DNA of 64,000 bases from an uncultured Bacteroidota bacterium (GTDB lineage Bacteria; Bacteroidota; Bacteroidia; Flavobacteriales; Flavobacteriaceae). The notes beneath the pieces were generated by a model that saw nothing but the letters and a program-made list of their open reading frames with translations, did no database searches and was not told the DNA's origin. Made by a program: the position numbers and the translations under genes. Positions 51,173 to 59,240 of this stretch are shown here, one piece after another (the first letter of the stretch is position 1; the number at the start of each line of letters is the position of its first letter). The DNA is taken from the NCBI GenBank assembly GCA_913060705.1, contig CAJXTX010000001.1, positions 124,001 through 188,000 of the forward strand, in the 5' to 3' direction.

Positions 51173-51655
51173 TTATTCCTCAGCGCTATCTAAAAGATCT
51201 TCAAACCAATCGTAAAGAGCACCCTTTGTGATTACTCCGCCTTTTTCAATGAGCTCAAATTTATCAGAGTTTTTGTTACCAGCATAGGCCTTAGAGGCTC
51301 TTTTGTAAGTAACATAATCAGAATTGTAATGCTGCTTAAACCAATCGAATCCGTCCTTTTCTCTTAAATCTATGGCTGAATTCGCCACCTCTACTGCAAT
51401 CAATTTAATTTCTTGATCGAGGCACTTGAACAAATACATATGATTAGCTGAGATATTTTCAATGTAATGAGCACGCTCTAAAACGGCATCCCAAACCAAA
51501 TCACTAAACTGATCTAGCAATTGATCCACTTGGTCAGCCTCTTGCTCCTTTTTGATTTCCCAAGCGGCACGATCTATGCCCTGGGTTGCTAAGAAGGTTG
51601 AGAACTCCTCATGCATGTCCTCAAACTGTTCTTTTGTTAATCTTCTAAAATTCAT
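51173..51655 (-). CDS. Conserved flavobacterial protein, DUF6495-like
   Basis: A 160-residue soluble, acidic protein. Features: NFRRLTKEQFEDMHEEFSTFLATQGI at the N-terminus, FSDLVWDAVLERAHYIENISANHMYLFKC in the middle and KNSDKFELIEKGGVITKGALYDWFEDLL at the end. I recall similar Flavobacteriia proteins annotated DUF6495; function unknown. It lies between rplI and hisS, 12 bases beyond the terminator that closes the rpsF operon, so it depends on readthrough or a promoter near the terminator. Confidence 0.78.
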   Translation of the reverse strand: MNFRRLTKEQFEDMHEEFSTFLATQGIDRAAWEIKKEQEADQVDQLLDQFSDLVWDAVLERAHYIENISANHMYLFKCLDQEIKLIAVEVANSAIDLREKDGFDWFKQHYNSDYVTYKRASKAYAGNKNSDKFELIEKGGVITKGALYDWFEDLLDSAEE

Positions 51656-51664
51656 CTTTAAACT

Positions 51665-51691
51665 AAAAAGGGGCCTAAATAAGGCCCCTTT
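51665..51691 (-). terminator. Intrinsic terminator after rplI
   Basis: Perfect 10-bp stem AAAGGGGCCT/AGGCCCCTTT with a 5-base loop, followed on the minus strand by a T-run (the stem T's run on to TTTTT). It closes rpsF-rpsR-rplI; its symmetry might allow weak action on the plus strand too. Confidence 0.85.
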
Positions 51692-51711
51692 AAATTTGTA
51701 TTTAGTGCAAA

Positions 51712-52164
51712 CTAGTTTGCCTCAGGAACAACCTCAAACGCAAGATCTGCAATCACCTCGCGGTGAAGTCTAACTTTCGCAGTGTATGATCCTAAACGCT
51801 TCACAGAACCACCCTGAACAAGAATATATTTCTTGTCGATAGACTCGTTTTGCTTTTCTAGTGCCGCGGCAATGTCAATATTCGAAATAGATCCGAACAA
51901 TTTGTCACCAGCCCCTACTTTGGCCTGAAGCTTCAATTGAAGCGCAGCAATTCGATCAGCGATTGCTTGTGCATCTTTTACTAACTGAGCTTCCTTATGA
52001 GCGCGTTGTCTTAAGTTTTCGGCGTGTACTTTTTTCGCTGAAGGAGTCGCTAGAACAGCAAGTCCTTGAGGAATCAAAAAGTTTCGGCCGTAACCGTTTT
52101 TTACTGAGATAATATCGTCTTTAAACCCTAGGTTTTGAACGTCTTCTTTTAAAATAATTTCCAT
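51712..52164 (-). CDS. rplI: 50S ribosomal protein L9
   Basis: A 150-residue protein. N-terminal L9 domain MEIILKEDVQNLGFKDDIISVKNGYGRNFLIPQGLAV, a long connecting helix (residues 45-75), and a C-terminal domain with KLFGSISNIDIAAALEKQN and IKRLGSYT-like VKRLGSYTAKVRLH. It is last in the rpsF-rpsR-rplI operon. Confidence 0.98.
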   Translation of the reverse strand: MEIILKEDVQNLGFKDDIISVKNGYGRNFLIPQGLAVLATPSAKKVHAENLRQRAHKEAQLVKDAQAIADRIAALQLKLQAKVGAGDKLFGSISNIDIAAALEKQNESIDKKYILVQGGSVKRLGSYTAKVRLHREVIADLAFEVVPEAN

Positions 52165-52178
52165 AGTTCCTCGCGTAA

Positions 52179-52475
52179 TTATTTTAACATATCTCCTACA
52201 TATGGCATAAGTGCCAAATGTCTTGCTCTCTTGATAGCCTGAGAGACTTTACGCTGATACTTCAACGATGTTCCGGTAAGTCTTCTTGGAAGAATCTTTC
52301 CTTGCTCGTTTACGAGCTTTAGAAGAAAGTCTGGGTCTTTGTAATCGATATACTTGATACCAGATTTCTTGAAGCGACAGTATTTTTTGTCCTTCTGAGT
52401 GTCGATGTTTAAAGGAGTCAAATAACGAATCTCTCCGTCTTTCTTACCTTTTGCTTGTTGTTCAATCGATGACAT
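52179..52475 (-). CDS. rpsR: 30S ribosomal protein S18
   Basis: A 98-residue S18 with the conserved [62 protein letters not shown] core (residues about 31-92). The N-terminal 30 residues form a longer Lys-rich extension than in E. coli (75 aa), common in Bacteroidetes. It lies 2 bases after rpsF and partners S6 in the 30S platform. Confidence 0.98.
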   Translation of the reverse strand: MSSIEQQAKGKKDGEIRYLTPLNIDTQKDKKYCRFKKSGIKYIDYKDPDFLLKLVNEQGKILPRRLTGTSLKYQRKVSQAIKRARHLALMPYVGDMLK

Positions 52476-52477
52476 AA

Positions 52478-52813
52478 TTAAGCCGTTTTAAGTTTTTGTC
52501 TTCTTTTCTCCGCCCAAGCTACTGCGTGCTTGTCGAGTTTAACAGTCAAATAACGCATTACGCGCTCGTCTCTTCTGAATTCTAGTTCGAATTCAGTAAT
52601 AACTTCAGCGGGTGCGGTGAACTCAAACAAGTGGTAAAAACCACTCTTTTTGTTCTGAATTGGGTAGGCCAACTTTTTAAGCCCCCAGTTTTCTTTCGCA
52701 ACCATTGACGCGCCACGGCTTGTCAAGAAATCTTGAAATTTCTTCGCTGTTTCCTCCACCTGAGTATCAGATAGAACGGGATTCAAAATGAAAACAGTTT
52801 CGTATTGGTTCAT
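52478..52813 (-). CDS. rpsF: 30S ribosomal protein S6
   Basis: A 111-residue S6: [47 protein letters not shown] and [21 protein letters not shown]. It is first in the operon, preceded by an exact -7 box flanked by a 7-bp inverted repeat. Confidence 0.98.
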   Translation of the reverse strand: MNQYETVFILNPVLSDTQVEETAKKFQDFLTSRGASMVAKENWGLKKLAYPIQNKKSGFYHLFEFTAPAEVITEFELEFRRDERVMRYLTVKLDKHAVAWAEKRRQKLKTA

Positions 52814-52834
52814 AATAGTGTTTTAAAAGGAGTG

Positions 52835-52842
52835 CAAAAATA
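52835..52842 (-). promoter_or_regulatory. rpsF-rpsR-rplI -7 box TATTTTTG
   Basis: Exact TAnnTTTG on the minus strand, 21 bases before the rpsF ATG. It is flanked by AAAGGAG (52826-52832) and its complement CTCCTTT (52855-52861). Confidence 0.65.
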
Positions 52843-52881
52843 GGTAAAGCATTTCTCCTTTACAAGCGTATAGAATAGTTT

Positions 52882-55158
52882 CTATATATGGTCTACATGG
52901 TAGCCGAAACGAACAGACTGAAAAGCTCCTATCCCTTCAAAAGAACGTTGTATACGCATAATAGCCTCTTTCAGTTTATTAGGGGACACCGTGCGGGGAT
53001 ACTTTACCACAATTTGCTGGTAATGTTGACCCCTAATTTTTGATACAATGGGACTGTCATTCCCCAAAACCTCAATCCCCTGAAGTTGACGCAAGGCTTT
53101 CGCAAACCAAGAAGCAGCTTCCCATACTGTTGACTCACTTTTGGCTCTAAATTGTATACGAATCATCCGAGCAAAAGGCGGATAAAAAAACTGTTTGCGT
53201 TCTAGCAGTTCGTCCTTGTAGAAAGAAGCGTCGTCATAATTTAAGAGCTGCTGTAGCACACGGTGTTCTGGATTGAAGGTCTGCAACAGCATCGACGCTG
53301 GGGTGGCGGATCGCCTTCCGCCTCTTCCGGCCACTTGAAGAATCAATTGAAAAGCCTGTTCCTGAGCACGGTAATCAGCTCTGTAAAGCATCTGATCTGC
53401 CTGGACCACTGCCACTAAACCAATATTTGAAAAATCAATACCCTTACTAATCATCTGGGTACCCACGAGCATATCGTATTCTTGTGCCTCAAAAGCACTT
53501 AAGGCTTTTCTCCGTTTTGACAAGGATGCACTCGAATCGCTATCAACGCGAAGGACAGAATGACTGGGATACTGTTCTTTGAGAAAGTGTTCAATCTGTT
53601 CTGTGCCCAACCCTTGGGCCACACTATCGAATTGGCCGCAATCTCCGCATTCGATCGTATAACGCTCTTCGTAGCCACAATAATGACAACGCAGCATCGA
53701 TTCTCTTTTGTGATAGGTTAAACCCACATCGCAATGTTTGCAGCGTTTCACTGCTCCACAACTATGACATGACACCAGAGTGGCATAACCCCTTCGGTTT
53801 TGGAAAAACAAGATTTGCTTGCGCTCTTCAAGGGTACTCTCTATGGCCGAAAGTAATGTTTGAGAGAAAAATCCATGCATTCGCTTGCGTTTGTATTCTT
53901 CTCTTAGATCGATCAGTTTGAGTTGAGTTGGCAAGGCTTCTGCGTATCTTGAATTGAGATCCACTCTCGCGTACTTCTCCCCCCCCTTTTTAGGTTGAGC
54001 ATTAAAAATACTTTCAATACTTGGTGTAGCTGATCCTAATAAAATCGAGGCTTTGGTTAGATGACCGAGGTATACTGCCACATCACGGGCATGATAACGC
54101 GGAGCCGGATCTGATTGTTTATAAGAATAATCGTGCTCCTCATCAACGACGATCATTCCCAATTCACGAAAGGGCAAAAACAATGCCGAACGCGAGCCTA
54201 CTACAATTTGAACGCTTGGATCTTGATTCAGAATTTTTTCCCAGGCTTCAACGCGCTGGGCCGAACTCATCGAAGAATTGTAAGCGAGTACTTGTTCTGG
54301 AAAACGGCGGTTGATGCGCATAGTTAACTCTGTGGTCAACGCAATCTCCGGGAGTAAAAACAACACTTGCTGAGAGCGACCGATCACCTCTTCAATAAGT
54401 TTCATGTAAATCTCTGTCTTTCCGGAGCCTGTAACCCCCTTGAGAAGAACAGGTTTATTGGCGGAAAACCCTGACTTAATTTGTACAAAGGCCTCTTCTT
54501 GTGCTGATGAAAGCTTAAACTCATGAAGTTCAGAGGCTATGGGCTCAATAAAAGAGGTAGGCCGCTCGGTTAGAGCGATTACTTCTTTTTCGCACAACGC
54601 ATGACGAACCGCTGTGCTCACCCCAGCGTGCTTTCGAAGTCTTTTCCATGAAATAGGTGCACCATCAGGGCTCAACTCCATAAGAGTCTTTAGCAATGCA
54701 ATCTGACGTGCTGATTTATTGGCTTCTAGGATACTTAATGCCTTGGATTGATCAATGAGCTGAACCCAATACTCTTGGGCCGTTTTGGCTTCATCCAACA
54801 TAAGGTGTAACGGATCTTGCTCAGTCTCTGATTTGTCCCATTTACTTTCAATAAGTAAACCGGGAACTAAAGCCGTTCGCATTACCTCTCCAAGGCTACA
54901 CATGTAGTGTTGTGCCATCCACTCCCAGAGCGCTAATTGATGGGGTGTAACAATGGGATAATCTTCGTAAACACCTTCAATGGTCTTCGTTTCATAAGTT
55001 GGCTCAGAAACGCCAACGCGCCATACAATTCCGGTATAGCGTTTTTGCTTTCCAAAAGGAACAATAACGCGCTGACCCCGCTCCACATGAAGAGCAGCAT
55101 TTACGCTGTAGGTAAAAGGTCTCGCTAGTTTAAGCGGAAGCAGAATCTCAACAAACAT
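52882..55158 (-). CDS. priA: Primosomal protein N' (replication restart helicase PriA)
   Basis: A 758-residue superfamily 2 helicase that reloads the replisome at stalled forks. It has an N-terminal DNA-binding domain, Walker A LLKGVTGSGKTEIYMK near 238, DEEH in MIVVDEEHDYSYKQ near 335, a zinc region with eight Cys (CHSCGAVKRCKHC, CHYCGYE, CGDCG) near 465-505, and helicase motifs GTQMISKGIDFSNI and QVAGRGGR. The track TTG at 55164 adds two residues; ATG at 55158 follows the YihY stop by two bases. Confidence 0.96.
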   Translation of the reverse strand: MFVEILLPLKLARPFTYSVNAALHVERGQRVIVPFGKQKRYTGIVWRVGVSEPTYETKTIEGVYEDYPIVTPHQLALWEWMAQHYMCSLGEVMRTALVPGLLIESKWDKSETEQDPLHLMLDEAKTAQEYWVQLIDQSKALSILEANKSARQIALLKTLMELSPDGAPISWKRLRKHAGVSTAVRHALCEKEVIALTERPTSFIEPIASELHEFKLSSAQEEAFVQIKSGFSANKPVLLKGVTGSGKTEIYMKLIEEVIGRSQQVLFLLPEIALTTELTMRINRRFPEQVLAYNSSMSSAQRVEAWEKILNQDPSVQIVVGSRSALFLPFRELGMIVVDEEHDYSYKQSDPAPRYHARDVAVYLGHLTKASILLGSATPSIESIFNAQPKKGGEKYARVDLNSRYAEALPTQLKLIDLREEYKRKRMHGFFSQTLLSAIESTLEERKQILFFQNRRGYATLVSCHSCGAVKRCKHCDVGLTYHKRESMLRCHYCGYEERYTIECGDCGQFDSVAQGLGTEQIEHFLKEQYPSHSVLRVDSDSSASLSKRRKALSAFEAQEYDMLVGTQMISKGIDFSNIGLVAVVQADQMLYRADYRAQEQAFQLILQVAGRGGRRSATPASMLLQTFNPEHRVLQQLLNYDDASFYKDELLERKQFFYPPFARMIRIQFRAKSESTVWEAASWFAKALRQLQGIEVLGNDSPIVSKIRGQHYQQIVVKYPRTVSPNKLKEAIMRIQRSFEGIGAFQSVRFGYHVDHI

Positions 55159-55160
55159 GA

Positions 55161-56093
55161 TCAAGAGGTTACCGAAGGGTCTTCTCCTCTTTTAAATCGG
55201 GCCAGAAGCACATTAAGTTCATATCCTAAGAGCAGTATATTGGAGTTTAGCCAGAGGTAAAACATAAGAATCAACAATCCTCCAAGTGCTCCATACAATT
55301 CATTGTAGCTCGCAAATTCGTCTACGTATATTCCGAAGAAATAAGAGGTAATAACAATGAGCACAGTAGTCATGAGTGGACCCCATGAAAAAAATGAAGT
55401 ACGCGCCTTTCGGGCGGTTCCGAAAAAATAAAGAGAGGCCGTAGCTAAAAAAATAACGAAGACTACCAAAAACCGCTGCAATAATCGCGCAGAGAAGAAA
55501 TCCGTAGACACACTGAGTTGATTCAAGTACCATTCAGAATATACAAATCCAAGAGCTCCAAGACTCACTCCTAGCGCTAAGGACACGCCTACCGCAAAAG
55601 AATAAAGGTACTGTTTGAAAAAATTACGCGTGAAAGCTACATGGTAAGAGTGAGCGAATTCACTGAATATGCTATTCACACCGTTTGCTACTAAAAATAT
55701 CGAGAGTACAAAGGTTGAAGACAGTAATGTACCTGTATTCTTTTCTTTGAGTTCGGTAAAGATCTGTGAGAAATAATCGGCAGTAGCCTCGGGCAAGAAC
55801 GCTTCTAAAAATCGAAAAAGGGTCAAGTCATACGAGGCATTTGCTTGAACGAGCTCGAACAAATGCGGCATCAAGGTCAATAAGAAAATCAAAAGGGGAA
55901 ATAAAGCCGTAAATAGGCTAAACGCAATGGCACTAGCCCTAGAACTAAGCGCGCCTTTAATGAGCCCAGACCAATAAAGAGAAATCAAATCAAAGAGCGT
56001 AAAGCCCTTATAGCCAGGTAAGCTGACACGTTTCAACCATAAGGAAGCAAAACGATAGAATCGGTCAATTGATTTTAACAGGTGCTGTTTCAT
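55161..56093 (-). CDS. YihY/BrkB-family inner membrane protein
   Basis: A 310-residue protein with about six TM helices (AIAFSLFTALFPLLIFLLTLM, LLSSTFVLSIFLVANGVNSIF, YLYSFAVGVSLALGVSLGALGF, FLVVFVIFLATASLYFFG, VLIVITSYFFGIYV, LGGLLILMFYLWLNSNILLLGYEL). The last segment with LYGALGGLLILMFYLW is the family hallmark. Some members were once annotated as RNase BN, which is not supported. Function unknown. It forms an operon with priA. Confidence 0.9.
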   Translation of the reverse strand: MKQHLLKSIDRFYRFASLWLKRVSLPGYKGFTLFDLISLYWSGLIKGALSSRASAIAFSLFTALFPLLIFLLTLMPHLFELVQANASYDLTLFRFLEAFLPEATADYFSQIFTELKEKNTGTLLSSTFVLSIFLVANGVNSIFSEFAHSYHVAFTRNFFKQYLYSFAVGVSLALGVSLGALGFVYSEWYLNQLSVSTDFFSARLLQRFLVVFVIFLATASLYFFGTARKARTSFFSWGPLMTTVLIVITSYFFGIYVDEFASYNELYGALGGLLILMFYLWLNSNILLLGYELNVLLARFKRGEDPSVTS

Positions 56094-56119
56094 AATTTTT
56101 CAAGCTTAACCGATGGCCT

Positions 56120-56127
56120 TACCTTTA
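56120..56127 (+). promoter_or_regulatory. rlmH -7 box, variant TACCTTTA
   Basis: One mismatch to TAnnTTTG, 20 bases before the rlmH ATG at 56148. Confidence 0.4.
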
Positions 56128-56147
56128 ACAAAACGAAATTAGTAAAA

Positions 56148-56621
56148 ATGAAGGTGACCCTTGTAGCCGTCGGAAAGACCGACACTGGCGCCATCAGTGA
56201 GCTGTCAGATGAATACCAGAAACGCTTAAGTCGCTATTGTAATTTTACCTTACGCATTGCAAAAACACTTACAAAATCTAAAAACCTTTCTGAAAAAGAG
56301 ATTCTAGACTACGAGGCAAAAGAAATTATAAAGCACCTCAGTCCGAAAGCTTTTGTCATCGCTTTGGACGATAAGGGGCAGGTGAAATCCTCCGTTGATT
56401 TTGCCAAATTCATAGCGCAAAAGCGAGACTCTGGCATCTCTGAATGGTGTTTTTTAATTGGAGGTGCTTATGGGTTTTCATCCCACCTAGAACCTTTCAT
56501 TCAAGCAAAACTTTCGCTTTCTAAAATGACATTTACCCATCAAATGGTTCGTCCGATTTTTTTAGAACAACTGTATAGGGCTTTTACCATTTTAAACAAT
56601 GAGCCCTACCACCACGAATAA
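56148..56621 (+). CDS. rlmH: 23S rRNA (pseudouridine-1915-N3)-methyltransferase
   Basis: A 157-residue SPOUT enzyme that methylates Psi1915 in helix 69. Motifs: MKVTLVAVGKTDTGAISELSDEYQKRLSRY, FVIALDDKGQVKSSVDFAKFI near 78, LIGGAYGFSSHL near 108, and HQMVRPIFLEQLYRAFTILNNEPYHHE at the C-terminus. The track start at 56082 adds 22 residues and would lie upstream of the inferred transcript start; ATG at 56148 gives the family length. It ends 4 bases from convergent serB-serA. Confidence 0.96.
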   Translation: MKVTLVAVGKTDTGAISELSDEYQKRLSRYCNFTLRIAKTLTKSKNLSEKEILDYEAKEIIKHLSPKAFVIALDDKGQVKSSVDFAKFIAQKRDSGISEWCFLIGGAYGFSSHLEPFIQAKLSLSKMTFTHQMVRPIFLEQLYRAFTILNNEPYHHE

Positions 56622-56625
56622 GCTA

Positions 56626-58509
56626 TTAATAAAGCACTCTGAATTTGATGGTGTTCGGAATCGCCTTAAGCGCCGAAACCACTTCGGGATTATACGCGTT
56701 ATTCACATCAGATATCACATAGCCTACCTCAGGATCTGTGGATAAATACTGCCCTACTAAGTTCAGTTGATAGGAGGCTAAAACCTTGTTGATTTCAGCC
56801 ATAACTCCGGGAACATTTCTATGGATATGTAGAAAACGGTGTCGATCTTTCTGTTGCGGCAATCGGATAGTCGGGAAGTTCACCGCATCTTCTGTGGTAC
56901 CAGAATTGATATATCCTAAAATCTTTTTTGGAACGAAATCTGCAATATCCTTTTGAGCTTCAATCGTCGACCCACCAACGTGTGGAGTGAGAATCACATT
57001 CGGAATTCCTTGAAGCGGGGTGCTAAAGTCACCATTTGCCTTTGGTTCAACCGGAAAAACATCTACTGCTGCCCCTGAAATGTGACCTGATTTTAAGTGT
57101 TTTGCCAAGGCGTCAATATCCACTACAAAACCTCTAGACAAATTAACAAGGATGGACCCCGGCTTCATCAGAGAAAGTTCTCTATCTCCAATGAGATTTT
57201 TGTTTTGCGGATTATCATCCACGTGCAAAGAAACCACATCACTTTGGCGCAACAATTCGTCTAGATCGTCAATTTTTTGGGCATTCCCTAGTGCCAATGC
57301 ATCTTGAACATCGTAATAGCAAACACGCATTCCCATTCCTTCTGCTAAAATGGAAAGTTGTTTACCAATATTTCCGTATCCAACTATCCCCAAGGTCTTT
57401 CCTCTAACCTCTTTAGAACCAGAGGCTGTTTTATTCCAAACCCCTTGGTGCATTTCAGAAGAACGTTCAAATACACTGCGCATCAGCATAATCACCTGCC
57501 CTATGGCCAGTTCAACCACAGATCGGGTGTTGCTAAATGGCGCATTGAATACTACGACTCCGTTACTCTTACACGCTTCTAGATCGATTTGGGTGGTTCC
57601 GATACAGAACGCCGCAACCACTAATAATTTATCCGCGGCCTCTAAAACAGCTTTAGTCACCTTAGTCTTTGAACGTATTCCGAGTACATGAACACCTTTT
57701 ATGCGTTCAATGAGTTCGTCTTCGTTTAAACTGGTACTTACAAGCTCTACAGCATACCCATCACTTTCAAGACGCAATAAGGCGTCGTGATGAATATTTT
57801 CGAGAAGCAACATCTTAATTCGGTTCTTCGGATAGGATACGTTTCTTGGCAAATCGTTTATAAATAAAAATTCATCTAAGTTTTCAGCGATATGATCGGC
57901 GTTTTTCATCGCCTTTTCTCGTTTTACGTTCTCTGTATACGCAAAGAATCGATCTGCTATGCCAGCCTCTCTCATGACGTAATCTGAATACCCATCCCCA
58001 ATCACCTGAACTTCTCCAGAGAGGTTCATATTCTTCAAACAACTGATTTTACCGTTATGAGAAGACAATACATTTGCAGTGTCAAATCCAACTATATACC
58101 CATCATCATCAAAAACAAAAGTGTTCGCATAAACGCGATCTGCTTCAATATGAAAATGCTTCACAATTGGAACAATAAATTCTTTAAAGCCGCATGAAAC
58201 TACGTAAATCTGATCTTTAAAGGTTTCAAAAAATTGCTGATTCCGCACAAAAGAATCACTAATCTTTTCGCTGAGTTCTTCAATCAATTGATCGAGTTGC
58301 GAGCGATGTGCTCTGAGCAGCTTAATTCTGCGTTCTAAAGATTCTGTAAAAGAAATTTCCCCGTCAATTCCTAGATTTGTAATCTCTTGAATTTGAGCTA
58401 CAATCTGATCTTTATCGGGATTGTCAGCTAGAGCGATTTCGGCTAGGATGTCAAGGGCTTCTACCCTAGTTATCGTGCTGTCGAAGTCAAAAACGTAAGA
58501 AGTAGCCAC
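56626..58509 (-). CDS. Fused phosphoserine phosphatase / D-3-phosphoglycerate dehydrogenase
   Basis: A 627-residue fusion of the last and first enzymes of serine synthesis. Residues 1-220 are SerB-like HAD: YVFDFDSTITRVEALD (DxDxT nucleophile), VVSCGFKEF, NGKISCLK and VIGDGYSDYVM. Residues about 232-627 are SerA: VAAFCIGTTQIDLEA, NTRSVVELAIGQVIMLMR, GIVGYGNIGKQLSILAEG (NAD site), LMKPGSILVNLSRG, ILTPHVGGSTIEAQ (catalytic His) and a C-terminal ACT domain (HIHRNVPGVMAEINKVLASY). The track TTG start at 58536 lies in the promoter box; GTG at 58509 (MATSYVFDFDS) fits. serC is not in the window. Confidence 0.94.
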   Translation of the reverse strand: MATSYVFDFDSTITRVEALDILAEIALADNPDKDQIVAQIQEITNLGIDGEISFTESLERRIKLLRAHRSQLDQLIEELSEKISDSFVRNQQFFETFKDQIYVVSCGFKEFIVPIVKHFHIEADRVYANTFVFDDDGYIVGFDTANVLSSHNGKISCLKNMNLSGEVQVIGDGYSDYVMREAGIADRFFAYTENVKREKAMKNADHIAENLDEFLFINDLPRNVSYPKNRIKMLLLENIHHDALLRLESDGYAVELVSTSLNEDELIERIKGVHVLGIRSKTKVTKAVLEAADKLLVVAAFCIGTTQIDLEACKSNGVVVFNAPFSNTRSVVELAIGQVIMLMRSVFERSSEMHQGVWNKTASGSKEVRGKTLGIVGYGNIGKQLSILAEGMGMRVCYYDVQDALALGNAQKIDDLDELLRQSDVVSLHVDDNPQNKNLIGDRELSLMKPGSILVNLSRGFVVDIDALAKHLKSGHISGAAVDVFPVEPKANGDFSTPLQGIPNVILTPHVGGSTIEAQKDIADFVPKKILGYINSGTTEDAVNFPTIRLPQQKDRHRFLHIHRNVPGVMAEINKVLASYQLNLVGQYLSTDPEVGYVISDVNNAYNPEVVSALKAIPNTIKFRVLY

Positions 58510-58533
58510 GAATAGCGTTTGATGATTGATACA

Positions 58534-58541
58534 CAAATGTA
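58534..58541 (-). promoter_or_regulatory. serB-serA -7 box TACATTTG
   Basis: Exact TAnnTTTG on the minus strand, 24 bases before the GTG start. Its TTG is the start codon used by the ORF track. Confidence 0.6.
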
Positions 58542-58593
58542 GCCTTATTTTATATTTTAAACCCGCAGAAAACGATAGTTACCCGTACTAGTT

Positions 58594-59190
58594 ATGAACC
58601 ATTTATCCGCTGACAAACTCCTTTTTGCAACACATAACCCAGCGAAGGTGAGCGAACTATCGCGCCTGGTTTCACCCTCAAAAAAAATTGTTTCTCTTGC
58701 CGATCTAAACTATAAGGATGAGATTCCCGAGACGGGCGACACCCTTGAAGAAAATGCCTTACAAAAAGCTCAAACTATTTTCAAGAGGTTTAAAATCCCC
58801 TGTTTTTCAGATGACAGTGGTTTATTCATAGAGGCCTTAAATGGAGAGCCCGGGGTGCACTCTGCTCATTACAGCGGAAAAAGAGATTACCGCATAAACA
58901 ATCAGCTCGTACTTGAAAAGCTAGCCGGGATCACTAACCGTAAAGCCTACTTCAAAACGATTTTCTGCTTGATAGAGGCCGATGAAAAAACAACGTATTT
59001 TGAAGGGATAGTAAACGGAAGTATCGCGGAAGAGAGCACTGGGGAAAACGGTTTTGGCTACGATCCTATATTCATTCCAGAGGGACACACCAAAACCTTT
59101 GGTGAATTAAGCGCTTCGGTCAAAAAGGCCCTAAGTCACAGAGCGCGAGCAACCGAAAAACTCATTCAGTATTTAGGTGCAAAAGAATAG
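58594..59190 (+). CDS. rdgB: Non-canonical purine NTP pyrophosphatase (RdgB/HAM1)
   Basis: A 198-residue house-cleaning enzyme that hydrolyses dITP, ITP and XTP. Motifs: LLFATHNPAKVSELSRLV at 9 (substrate site), ETGDTLEENALQKA near 48, CFSDDSGLFIEALNGEPGVHSAHYSG near 68 with the metal Asp, NGFGYDPIFIPEGHTKTFGEL near 150 and KKALSHRARATEKL near 176. It is divergent from serB-serA. Confidence 0.96.
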   Translation: MNHLSADKLLFATHNPAKVSELSRLVSPSKKIVSLADLNYKDEIPETGDTLEENALQKAQTIFKRFKIPCFSDDSGLFIEALNGEPGVHSAHYSGKRDYRINNQLVLEKLAGITNRKAYFKTIFCLIEADEKTTYFEGIVNGSIAEESTGENGFGYDPIFIPEGHTKTFGELSASVKKALSHRARATEKLIQYLGAKE

Positions 59191-59215
59191 TTTCTAGCAT
59201 AGCGCAAGAATAGAC

Positions 59216-59223
59216 TACCTTTG
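59216..59223 (+). promoter_or_regulatory. DEAD-box helicase gene -7 box TACCTTTG
   Basis: Exact TAnnTTTG, 17 bases before the ATG at 59241. Confidence 0.6.
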
Positions 59224-59240
59224 CAGCGAAATACAACCTA

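Noticed and set aside
52814-52834. S6:S18 autoregulatory leader RNA upstream of rpsF
   Set aside because: The leader between the -7 box and the ATG is only about 20 bases and lacks the CCG-bulge stem known for that motif.
55161-56093. Ribonuclease BN for the YihY protein
   Set aside because: An old annotation of this family; the sequence is a multi-pass membrane protein with no nuclease motif.
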